DNA of 64,000 bases from contig QNQO01007623.1 of the NCBI GenBank assembly GCA_003290165.1, positions 1 through 64,000 on the forward strand. Reading direction: 5' to 3'. The DNA is from Berberis thunbergii. Taxonomy: Eukaryota; Streptophyta; Magnoliopsida; Ranunculales; Berberidaceae. This document shows positions 44,920 through 55,115 of this stretch, piece by piece. How positions within the stretch are numbered: position 1 is the first letter of the stretch; each line of letters opens with the position of its first letter. The notes under the pieces were generated by a model that was given only the letters and a program-made list of their open reading frames with translations, was not told the origin of the DNA and did not search any database. Made by a program: the position numbers and the translations under genes.

Positions 44920-45169
44920 GCTACTCCCCCCGAGTTAGTGGGATGTCACACCTGTTCGCTAAGTTACTTTTTGAAGGGATGCGACGCTCATGATGATTGA
45001 GTCTAAATCGTTGCTTGAGCCACACGCTGAAATAATTGGGCATGCGTTGGTTCAGCAGAAAAGAGGCATGAACCTGTCCTCTAAATAGGTCATCTGCAGT
45101 GTTGAGGTTAACCTTTTTGCTTCACTTGCTTTTGAAGATATTGTTTTGAAAGGTACGTTCGTCTTCTTC

Positions 45170-47607
45170 ATGGCTCGAGAAAACCTTCTTGATGATGTTG
45201 TTCTGGCCGAGGGCCTAGAGTTCTTTGAATACAGGCTGTGGTTCGAGCCTTGTCTCGCTGAAATCCGTGCAAGGTTTGGAGTTTATGAAGAGTTGTCGTT
45301 GTATCTCTTGACGGGGGACAAGGCGCCAATGTCGCCTCCAGCCAGTTTCATCTGTTTGCATCGATGGGTGCTTCAAACTGGAGTGTGTTTCCCGGTTCTT
45401 GACGTGATTTGGAAGTTCTTGGATTTCTTGGGGATTCCTTAAGCTCAGTTGGGACCCAATGGATACAAGATCATTCTCATGATTCTACTCAGTGCTAAGG
45501 AGGTTGGTGTTAGCATGACTCCGCGTGTGCTCAATTGCCTGATGATTTCAAGTTCTGGCAGAAGTACTGCTTCTTGGCTCCTGCGAATTCAAAGTATTTT
45601 CTGTGCAATGGTAGTTTGCTTGAGCGACAGTTCGGGCCGCTTTGTAATTTCAACTCCTTTACTGTGACTTTGATGTGCTTGATAGCGGGTTGAGTGATCA
45701 CTGCTTGTGTTCTTTTGTAGGAAGGTTTCCCACTGCTCCCCTTACCTTAGAGAAGCAAACCACCATGGAGGCATTCCGCGTCATGGAAAAAAGGGAGGCG
45801 ATTGATATCATAAAAGTTTTCAATTTTGTTTGTAGTGGGTTGTGGGACAACTGGCATGTCGCCACCACTCTGTATCGAGAGTTGCACATTGAGCTGGAAG
45901 AAGGGATTGTTTTTAGGAAAAGGAAGGTTGCTAGGGCCAACACTTTTGTTCTGTCTGATGCGAAGGATCCATCTGAGACGCTTGCTTCCTTTGTGAGGAA
46001 GAAGCCTCAAGTTAGGGTTGGGTCGTCTTTGGCGTGACCCGCTCTGTTAACATAGAAGCGCAAGTCTGCTAAGCCTGTTGAGGCGGAGACTAATGTTACT
46101 GGCTTGGAGAAAGATTATCCGTGGTTGGCGGGAGTTGATGATGGGTCGAACCTTAGTGACGTGCAGATTGAGGCTTTGAATGACTGTCTGGTGCGGGTTG
46201 CAGTAACGACTTCTGCTGGCGTTGATTGGCATGGGACCACTCTTGTAGAGGGCTCTGTTGAAATTCGCCTGTGGTGGTGGAATCTGATCACCCCACTGTT
46301 GACTTGTCTTAAAGTGGTTGTGGTACCAGCCGTGTCTCCTCTAGTTCACATTGTTCACCGTCTCGTTCTAGGCCACAGCTAGAACTATTGGAAAGTTCTT
46401 TGGATATTTCGGTCCCTCCTCTGCATTTGGATCCTATTGGGCCATCTCGTAATAAAGAGTCGGTCGTTCTTGACAAGGGAAAAGCCACGGAGGAGAGTAC
46501 AAGGACTGTGGTGACCGTAAAGGGCAGCGCTGGTATAATTCTTGATTAGGGAAGCTTCATCCTGGTGCATGGATAAGTCTATTCGCACCAGACTTGGTGA
46601 ACATGAGCTCACATGTCTGGCACCAAAAGGTGGATGTTGAGTATGCTTCGAGGAAGCATATAAGCAGGCGTCACAGCTGGCTGATGGACCACACTCCGAA
46701 ACCCAAGGAAGATATGCTGAAAGAGCGTGTGGACAAGGGTTTAAAGTATCTTATGCTTGGTATGTCTCATATGAGCCACTCGGTCGTTGTTGGGACAGAA
46801 GTAGAGGCGACTCGCGAGAGAGTATATACCTTGGAGTGTGTCTTCTCACACGTGCAGACGATGTATTCTGATGCGCTCAATGAAATTGAACGACTTAAGA
46901 ATCAGGCTGAAGAGATGTAGTCAGATCAATCAAATGTGGCCACTGAGGCTCAGAGGGATCATCTGGAGGACCTTGAGCTTAATCTGACCGAGGCGGTGTT
47001 CAAGAGGGATGGACTTAAGCAAGAGTTGAGCCAGCTCCACCTAGAAATCAAGGTTGCGTAGGAAGCTGCGACTAAGGCGCATTCTGAGCTGCAGTCTTTT
47101 GCTAAGGAGAGCACTTCAAAGGGAGCTGACTGGGCTGCTGAGAAACAACAATTGGAATCTGATGTGGAGTTCTATGCTCAAGAAGCGAGGAAGGTCGATG
47201 ACCAACTCGAACTGCGATGGCATGAACTCAGTGTTGTGAAGAGCAGTCTTGCCACAGAGCAGTCTCAGGTCGATATGCTAACTAGCAAGTTGGAGCGACT
47301 GGAGCATGACCTTATTGATGCAAAAGTGCGATAGGAAGAGCTTCTCCAGGAACAAGGCAAATGTAAGTTTTGCTGGGTTGTTCATGACTGGCTTCAGCTG
47401 TTGGCGTTGATGAAGGAAAAGCATCCAGAGTGGGATCTTAGCCGTTACAAGAAGATGTCATATGCAGACTTGTATGTTACCTCTGAGTTGTCGGGCGAGG
47501 AGGACAGTTCAATCCCTAACGTTCAGGTTGAAGCACGAACAGATGCAACTTCTGCCTCTGTTCCTCCTAGGCTTAGCTCTTCTATTTCTGTACCTTCTTC
47601 TGATTAG
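45170..47607 (+). pseudogene. Antisense accessory ORF, copy 2 (better preserved)
   Basis: It begins MARENLLDDVVLAEGLEFFE, then YEELSLYLLTGDKAPMSPPA and TGVCFPVLDVIWKFLDFLGI, a stop, and AQLGPNGYKIILMI. This is the same layout as copy 1 and the PF04195-like fold. The intron is 45644-45720. After it come a basic stretch (FRKRKVARANTF) and a long coiled coil (VEATRERVYTLECVF, IERLKNQAEEM, VDMLTSKLERLEHDLIDAK). The end is LLALMKEKHPEWDLSRYKKM and a Ser-rich tail. About 40 percent of codons differ from copy 1 by eye. Several stops make it a pseudogene, but the domains are all present. Confidence 0.7.
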
Positions 47608-48233
47608 GAGCAATCTTTGTGTGTTTGTACACTTTTTGTCTTGGCCATTAATGAAAATAATATTTTTAGTTTCATACTTGGTGTCTCTATTGTATGTTTT
47701 TTGTTTTGTCTTGTTGTCTGACTTTGGCATAGGTTGGTTGAATCAATAGGACGTGTCTGCGGCAGAGAGCTTGGCCGCTTTGTATTGTCAATGACTTGGA
47801 GTCATTGTTGCGTAGTTATGTCCGATAGCAGGATTGTTGTAAACAGTTTAACTAGGGGTTGAGTCACTCGAGTCGTGTCCTGTCCCATAGGTAAGCTGTT
47901 TGAGTTTTTTCTTGTTTGTCTGACTGGTTGGCTGTAACTGTTGCCGTGGGCAAGCTCGGGTCGGCGTCCTATTTACCTTTCATCTGGGCACCGATTGTAC
48001 TATCCTTATATCGGCACGAGTAGCCTTTTTCTAATGGTAGAATGTCAATGCATTTGAACGTGAAGGTGCTGACTCATCTAAGTTCATATTTTTGTCCACG
48101 GTCATGAAGGAGAGCGGAGTTCATGTGGAGAGTTGTTTGAGATTCCCACCTTTCGAATCGTTTATGACTGAGTAGAGCTGTCGATAGATTCGGGGAGTAA
48201 AGGTTTGGCAACCAGGCTGAGGAGCAGTGGTCT

Positions 48234-48830
48234 CGTGGCAAGCCGTCAGAATCAGTTCGGGGTTGAATTTGCTTCCACCTTTCGAATTATTTATGACCGA
48301 GCAAAGCAGTCGACAAATTCAGGGAGTAAAGGTTTGGCAACCAGGTTAAAGAGCAGTGATCCTGTGGCAAGCCGTTGGAATCAGTTCTGGACTGACTAGG
48401 CTTCTACTTTTCAAACCATCGACACCCTCCCCATGCGGTGGGGGCTACGGGTTCGAGAGGGGTTTGGTGGCCATACTGAAGAGCAGTGGTCCCGTGGCGA
48501 GCCATTAGAATCAATTCGAGACTGATTAGGCTCCCACCATCCAAATTATCTACACCTGAGTGTACCAAGCTACAAATTTGGGAGGGTTCGACGACCATGC
48601 TGAAAAGTAGTGGTCTCCTGGAAAATCATCGGAATCAGGTCGTGGCTGACTGAGTTTCCACCTTCTAGACTATCTACACCCTCGCAGCGCAGGCTACAAG
48701 TCTAGGTTTGGTGATTTGGCGGCCACGCTGAAAAGTAGTGGTCCCGTGGCGAGCCATCGAAATCAATTCGGGACCAACCACTCTCCCACCTTTCGGACTA
48801 TCTACACCCTCACAGTAGGGGATACAAGAC
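48234..48830. repeat. Tandem repeats, period about 128 bp, five units
   Basis: Units start near 48234, 48362, 48493, 48617 and 48745 with CGTGGCAAGCCGT..GAATCA variants. Each has ACTGACTAGGCTTCTAC-like and ATCTACACC blocks. They lie between accessory ORF copy 2 and the gag-pro side of the element. Confidence 0.85.
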
Positions 48831-50628
48831 CAGATTTTGATCAGAAGCTTTGGTTTCTGGTCGTCACCAGTTAGGCTTACCTGATTAGGTTCGGCGAACA
48901 CTGACCATGAATGAGGCAGTGATCCCTGGCAAGTTTTTGTCACCAGGCGTGACAACGCTGATTAGACTACCACTTCCTAAACCATTGATGCCAGCACTAA
49001 GCAGACTAGGTGTCGAGTGAACCAAAAGCTATCGTCATCAGTGTTGACTGACTAAGCTTGCCCAGTTTAACTAGAGGTTTCGCCTGCTGAAGGGTGTGCC
49101 AACCTAGTGGTTTAAGGTGTGGACGAATATACCTTAACTCGGAGAGTCGTAAAGTTAGTATGTCAAAGTTGACTAGGATCCTTGAGTGCTTGTGCCAAGC
49201 ATGCGACAGGGTGATGTTCGGATAACAAGCTGAGCCCATGGGCCCGCAGAGGAAGGGCTAAGGTTTCCTGCATGGTGTGTTATGTGTACAGAGTAGATCG
49301 CGCGGTGACACATGTATGGTGTAGTCTGTGTGACGTTTGAGTATATTGGTTACTCCCCTTAAATTGATGGGGTTGTATGCAACGTCATTAATTGATTAAC
49401 ATGATCTGCGCAATTTCCTTTTGAACTGTCATCTTCCATTTTATCATACAACATTCAATGCTTGGCAGTTAATGCTGGAGTGCTCATTTGGTGAACCACT
49501 ATGTCTATATAATGGTGTTTTTCAATCGTTGTAGGCACCATCTTCTGTTGAGTTTATTTCCTATAATTTTCTTGTCTGGAAAATATGCTTTGGGTTTTCC
49601 AAAGGCTGAAGTTGGATCTCCATCACTGAAGTTTTCGAAAGTTCTAATGTTTACCTCGACCAGGCATGGTGATAGTTGTTGTTATGCGTGGTCACCTGTT
49701 GTGGGTGGGCACGTAGTTAATTTGCTGAGGTCTCATACCACGGAGAAGTAGTGTGGGTTTTCTACCAAGGGAGATGCCTTGGTGTTGCATCGTACCACTT
49801 GTGTCTTCATGTGCTAGGATCTCGCTTCTAACCAATGGCTGATCAAAGTGTTAGTCGATGTGCAATGTTTCCTGGTGTAGTAGCTCTCAGTCACACCTGC
49901 CATCGCATATGGGAAAAGTGGTCTTTCATGATAGCATTATAGCACCATGACTGCGTCGCTGCTTGTGGCCATCCTCATCTGCCCTCTTCTAAGTTTTTTG
50001 AGAAGGTTGGATAGACGGTGGAACGTCTCTTGAGGAAATCAGCAGCTTGCCATGAGGTCCTTGATGTTGTAAGGAGAACACTTTGCTGGAGTGATTTGAT
50101 GAAGCAATCTGACCGCTTAGTCATTTCAATCCCCTCTTACACTTTTTTTTATTTTGGGAAGAGGTCGAGCATCTCCCATTCTCTTAACTCCGTTGTATTC
50201 TTCGGAAGGGATCAAACAACTTTTATTTTTGCTATCACTTGCAGATTACTCGTGTCGAAGGGTTTGCAGGTTTTCGTCGGACTCTGTCAGTTGCAAAATT
50301 GTCTAAGCGAGTCTTTTATTTCAATTCGCACTGTATTCAGATGCTTGTAGTGTTCAGTCTTTTGTATCTGCCTCAAGGCGTTTGCACTATGTAGTCTTTT
50401 GTATCTATCTCAAGATGTTTTTTGTTACATTTTTCCAATAATCAATATTGTTTTTTTTTTGAAATTCTTGTTTCATTTCTTAAATGATTGTGAATCACAT
50501 AAGTCTCTTAAGAACTCTAAACTCAATATTGACTACGGAAAGGGAAACAAACAACTTAAAACAAACTAACTGTTGATGGAGATAAACTGATCTTGGTTTC
50601 GAAGCGAATTCAAATAGCTTTCTCGGAT
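48831..50628. other. Gypsy composite: noncoding link between tandem repeats and protease
   Basis: No domain recognised. Positions 49540-50400 match 1-840 of element A. A polymerase region would be expected here in an autonomous element and is not found. Confidence 0.7.
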
Positions 50629-51130
50629 CATTTAGCAGACTGTCGAGGTGTTACATAGGTCACTGAAAAGCAAACCTTGCAGAGGGGCGGATCTCTACAC
50701 CGACGAAATGTCGGGGGGATGTGTTCCCGCTTGCCATTTCTATTATGACTTGCTGGGCAGGAAAGTTGACTGCTTCCATTTGGTGTAGCCACGGTCTTCC
50801 CAAAATGAGGTTGTAGGACAATGGTGCTTCTACCACTATGAAGTCCAAAAATAGGACCTACCACTATGAAGTCCAAAAATAGGACCTTCTTCAGCCGCGG
50901 TTCTCCAGCTACCTTGGCTAATCTTATCTTTTTGATGGGAAAGCATTTATCCCCGCTGAATCCAATTGGTGGGTGCTCTGATGGCACTAGGTTTTACTCC
51001 TTGAGGTCCATGCTGCAAAAAGCATTGTAGAACAGAACGTTGAGCAAGCTTCCTGTGTCAACGAGAGCTTTCTTCACTTCCCACTTTGAGATGGAAACAA
51101 AGATGACCAAGGCATCGTTGTGTGGTGCTC
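50629..51130 (-). pseudogene. Gypsy aspartic protease (element B)
   Basis: The minus strand reads ALVDTGSLLNVLFYNAF, with the DTGS active site at 51059-51048. Then come LVPSEHPPIGFSGDKCFPIK and KIRLAKVAGEP and, after a frame step with a local 27-bp duplication near 50855, APLSYNLILGRPWLHQMEAV. Active site and ILGRPWLH motif are intact, unlike in element A. The Gag-protease junction contains stops, so it is probably not expressed as one polyprotein. Confidence 0.8.
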
Positions 51131-51720
51131 AGACTCCATCGAGGTTCTTCTCCATGAAAGTCAAAGTGGGAATAGGGTTCTGAATTTTTGAATAGCAAAT
51201 GCGTCTCTCTTCATCCACGGGTCGTGTCCACATATCCAGCAGAGTCCGCTTGCGGTACCCGTGCGACTGGTATTCATTTGGTTCGACTATGTGAAGTACG
51301 TATATTATCCCAGGAATCTTCTTCTCTATCTCTTTGACTGATTTCCCCTATCCCTGGTTTTTTCTGGTTGCTTCTCAAACTTCAGGAAATCTTTCAATTT
51401 TCCCTTGCAGATCTAGTGTTCTACTTCATACCTCAGACTTTTGCAGTCATTGTGTTGTGGATGCCTTCCTTGTGGTACACTCAGTACTTGTCGTTGTCCC
51501 TTCTGGCAGGGTCTTTGCTTGTCTTTGGGCCACTTCAATTCCTCACAATTTTTCATGGGGTTGAGTACATCCGACAGAGTAGCATTTAGGAGTGTCATAC
51601 TCAAGATCCAACGCAGTTGGATGACTTTTCTGGCCTGGGATGATCAAGATAGAATCTATTGTAAGTGCGCTTCCTTTTGCTCCACTCATCATCCTTGTGT
51701 CTCTTTCCCTCCTTCTTGTC

Positions 51721-52718
51721 CTAAGAAGCTAAGGGCTTCCTGTCACCTTCGGTCTCCCTTTTAGCAGTCATTGACTCCTCCAGGGCGATTTTTCTATAGA
51801 CGCTCTTGAGGAGCTCTGCCATGTTCAGAGGAGGCTCCCAGGTGACGTGCTCGAAGAGTTTTCCCTCTTTAAGGTCCGTAATGAACACCATCACAGCTGT
51901 ATCATCGTTGCACTTGTCGATGAAGGTCAGCTCATTGTTGAAGCATGTGACATACTCTTGGAACGTCTCGCCAGACCTCTGCCTTAGAGAGAGTATGTAG
52001 TACGGGCCTTTTTTGAAACACTGACTTTCGACGAAACGTGTCAAAAATTCCTTCGCCAATGTTTGAAGGAGTCGATTGACTTCGGTGGAAGGCTATGGAA
52101 CCACGTCAATGCAGGGCCTTTAAGACTAGTGGGAAAGGTTCTGCACATGACGGATTCGGATCATTCCGTGAGCGCCATTACTTGCTGGTAATGGCGTAGA
52201 TGATCGAAAGGATCGGTGGTTCCGTCATAGGAATCAAGCTTCGAGGGAGTGAACTTTTTCGGAAGTGTTTCATTCATGATTCGGTCCACAAAGGGTGGAA
52301 CGGAGAGGCGATATAGTACGTCCAGGTCGTGCGCTCCTCTGTAGAGAGGGTTCTCGAGATTGAGCCTATCTGTCCTGGCGGCTGAATCAGTGTTAGCCGC
52401 ACAACCTCCCTTAGTCCAATGGGAACTAGGGAGGGTTTGGCTCTCCTGCGTTTGCTCCCTATCGTCCACTGAAGGTGGAGGTCCGTGTTGTTCCTGGTAT
52501 CCATTAGCAACGGGTGGATTCTGTCGTGTGAGTGTCTCCACCGCCTTGATAACCTGCTGTATTTGAGATGCCAACACCTCGATTCTGGGGTATGTGGTTG
52601 ATGTTGTTGGTGCAGATGTGTGAGTAGGCTGCCCGTGCATAACAGGAACTTGTATAGGGACAGCCGGAGCATTGAACGTGTCCCCCGATTTGTTGTTGCG
52701 TGACCTAGTGGTCATCAT
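51721..52718 (-). pseudogene. Gypsy Gag (element B), nearly complete, frameshifted
   Basis: The start at 52718 reads MMTTRSRNNKSGDTFN. A Pro/Thr/Gln-rich N-terminal part follows, then RLSVPPFVDRIMNETLPKKF and TTDPFDHLRHYQQVMAL. After a frame break near 52160 comes LTWFHSLPPKSIDSF, and after another near 52060 LAKEFLTRFVESQCFKKG, LRQRSGETFQEYVTCFNNEL and VFITDLKEGKLFEHV. This is the full plant retrotransposon Gag domain. Two indels and lack of a continuous frame make it a pseudogene. It builds particles that would have to be filled with enzymes from another element. Confidence 0.88.
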
Positions 52719-52772
52719 TTCTCTGGGATTTGGTAGGAAGCGACACTTCGTGTAAAGTTAAGAACTATGTCG

Positions 52773-52791
52773 TCCCCACGAACGACGCCAA
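52773..52791 (-). other. Primer-binding site of element B
   Basis: TTGGCGTCGTTCGTGGGGA on minus, two bases inside the LTR; conserved with element A (3470-3452). The tRNA was not assigned. Confidence 0.65.
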
Positions 52792-52793
52792 GC

Positions 52794-53474
52794 TGATGCA
52801 GTCGATTTTCACTCCCTGTTGTGACCATGTTCTAGCTGACCTGCACAAGTAACGCACATGAGCCACAAACCACCGTGGGGTGGCCGAGGGCACTCCGAAG
52901 CTAAAGTCAGACAGTGATTTGAGGAAGGTGTAATGTTGTAACAGGAATTTTGTAGCCTATTTTAGCTAACCAACCTCATGTCTTATTTATAGTGTAAGGA
53001 GTCTTGGATTAACCAAACCATCGTAGGCGTAGTTTAGGGAGGAGATCTTCGTGGAGATCCCTCTCTAATTAAGAGTCGCGCTGTAAAATGGAACTTCTCT
53101 GTTAGCTCTGCATTCCTATATACAAGGGACATAGTTCTCAATACAAGAGCAATCCTTAAAAGAGAGTTTCCCTGTGTGGAAGATACTCTGGTGTGAGCTT
53201 CTTAGTTGGAAGCAGAAAGCAGTTGTAGTTGCCTGTTCGAAGCTGATCCTTGAGATACTTGCCTGAATAGGGCTTATGGGTATTGAGGATGGTTGTGAGA
53301 CCTATGGGCCTAGCATGCTGTGAGAGTCTGGGTTCGCTTGGTCAGACTGAAGTTGAGCGGGCTTAGATCTCCTTGGGCTAGATCTGTATTAGACCGATGC
53401 TTGTGCTCGTAGTTCCTCGAGATCATCATGACATGTGTTCGGCTCAGGAGTGTGATTGTTTTTATGTATCATCA
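52794..53474 (-). repeat. Right LTR (5' LTR) of the gypsy composite (681 bp)
   Basis: Begins TGATGCAGTCGATTTTCACT and ends ATGTATCATCA on plus. It is nearly the same length as the LTR of element A. The copia RNase H region starts right after it. Confidence 0.88.
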
Positions 53475-54106
53475 ATAAGTATAAGGTCGGATATCTATTT
53501 TGCGGTTGGAATGACAAACAAATATCAATCAACTCCATATTCAATTCATTAGAAAGTGGTCTAGAGGATATTGAGATATCTAAGAGGTACTGTGGATTAC
53601 ACATTAGTTTATGAAAAAAAATGATCTACATCTTGAAGGCTATACTGATGCTTATTGGGGAGGAGATTTAGATGAAATAAAGTCTACCTCTGGTTATGCT
53701 TTCTTACTGAATAATGGTGTCCTTTCTTGGACCAGTGAGAAACAAACATGTGTAGCCTTATCCATAATGGAAATTGAGTTTGTGATATTCTCAACTGTAG
53801 AACAAAAGTCAGTTTGGCTTAAGAGATTTTTAATCACTTGGGTGTTAGGAAATATGCTGCAAACATAGTCTTAGTGTACTGTGATAGTCAAACAGCAATA
53901 GCTTTCACAAAAATCCCAAGTATCACTGTAAGACCAAACATATAAATACCAAATAAAATTTTGTTAGAGTCATGGTTGCATGAAAAGAATTGAACGTGAA
54001 ATATATATCTATGCATAAAATGGTAACATCTCCATTTACAAAACCAATTCCTAAAGATGTATTTAATGATCATATCAGATCTTTCGGGTTACGAAGATAT
54101 TGATGA
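53475..54106 (+). pseudogene. Copia reverse transcriptase end and RNase H (C1), broken
   Basis: It starts in the YDIYFAVG-like block (GGATATCTATTTTGCGGTTG). It continues with the RNase H segment KNDLHLEGYTDAYWGGDLDE, IKSTSGYAFLLNNGVLSWTS and EKQTCVALSIMEIEFVIFST, the usual copia order (DADWAG, STSGY, KQ..VALSTxEAEY). A QTAIAF block and an NPxxHERTKHI-like region follow, ending near 54106. Several stops are present. The reverse transcriptase catalytic part is missing, having been lost at the gypsy junction. Confidence 0.85.
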
Positions 54107-55115
54107 GTGATTGTCAATTATGAATGATCAATGCATATATGTTTTTTATTTTCTTTTAATGTAATATTCACAGAGGAATAATAATATGTTTGTTATTCAG
54201 TTAGAGCCTAATATTGCTATTTTTTGTTGAAATAATACACATGATACATGCTTATTGCATGATATAAAAGACATATCGGACAGATTGATTGGCCCTTTCA
54301 CATAGGCAATCGCCTCTATGAATGTGTGATTTATAGAGATAAAACAGTTTGAGCATTATGACTTTATGAAAGCTTAAACTTAAACAAATGTGGCATTGAT
54401 TAAGGATCAAGACGAGGTCACTATGTCTAAATTTTTATGATCGAAAATGAATAACCCCATGATTCATCTTATTTGATTTAATGCCTGATGAAAGTATTGT
54501 TTGTGATAAAATAAAAAGTAGAGTTGTGGACTTATGTTAGATGTTGAGTGTATATGAACTATCACGACCTTTATGGTATTTGTGATGAAAGAAATGCGCT
54601 ACATGGGAAACGAGAAAATAACATAGCATGTGTTTCATATCACATGCACAATATATCGACCAATGAGAGCAACAAAACATTATTGATCTCTCTTATTTGT
54701 TATGTGAGACTCTTGAGGCTTAGATGACCCATATTTTGTACCCTTATGACTTCTACTGATTTCTTGAGGCTTGGGTTTGATGTATGCTCTCTTAGAATGT
54801 TGCAGATGGCTAGGAATGATTCAACCTAAATGGGCATTTCTAAGAAAATCAATTGAACTGGAATCAAATGATTCTAAGACGAAAGGAGGACAACATTGAA
54901 TATCATTAGTAAACTTATTATTATTCCTCTGCGAACATTATGATATTATCCCAATCTTTCTAATTTATGATCTTGGGTTTGTGTTGCTTAGTTTCACAAT
55001 TTTTCCTATAAGTTTTGAAAATCGGGGCCTAGAGGTAAAAATATATATATATTTATAAAATACTTTGAACACTTTAAAGGATATGTGTTTATTTGTGAAC
55101 AAGCAAATGGGAGCA
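54107..55115. other. Noncoding stretch with a large inverted repeat
   Basis: Around 54165-54200 the sequence CAGAGGAATAATAATATG recurs in reverse complement at 54905-54937 (CAGAGGAATAATAATAAG), about 750 bp apart. Similarity extends about ten bases outwards on both sides. This may be a foldback or MITE element in the 3' noncoding part of the copia. No target duplication was found and no gene is seen. Confidence 0.4.

Larger units (their letters stand above)
40451..53474 (-). mobile_element. Gypsy composite element B (13 kb), gag-pro only, with antisense ORFs
   Basis: LTR-like ends at 40451-41075 and 52794-53474 share start (TGATGCAGTCGATTTT) and end (ATCA). On minus, from 52793 down: primer site, Gag, zinc-knuckle remnant, protease. 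No reverse transcriptase, RNase H or integrase follows; less than 1.4 kb separates protease from the tandem repeats. On plus lie two copies of an accessory ORF, each followed by about 130-bp tandem repeats. An internal LTR remnant (44851-44919) shows that the block is two elements fused. There is no matching target duplication at the outer ends (ATATC and ATAAG), which agrees with fusion. Confidence 0.85.

Noticed and set aside
50629..52718. Endogenous plant pararetrovirus
   Set aside because: Zinc knuckle and protease could suggest one, but LTRs, primer site and the Gag LTWFHSLP box show a Ty3/gypsy element. No movement or coat protein is seen.
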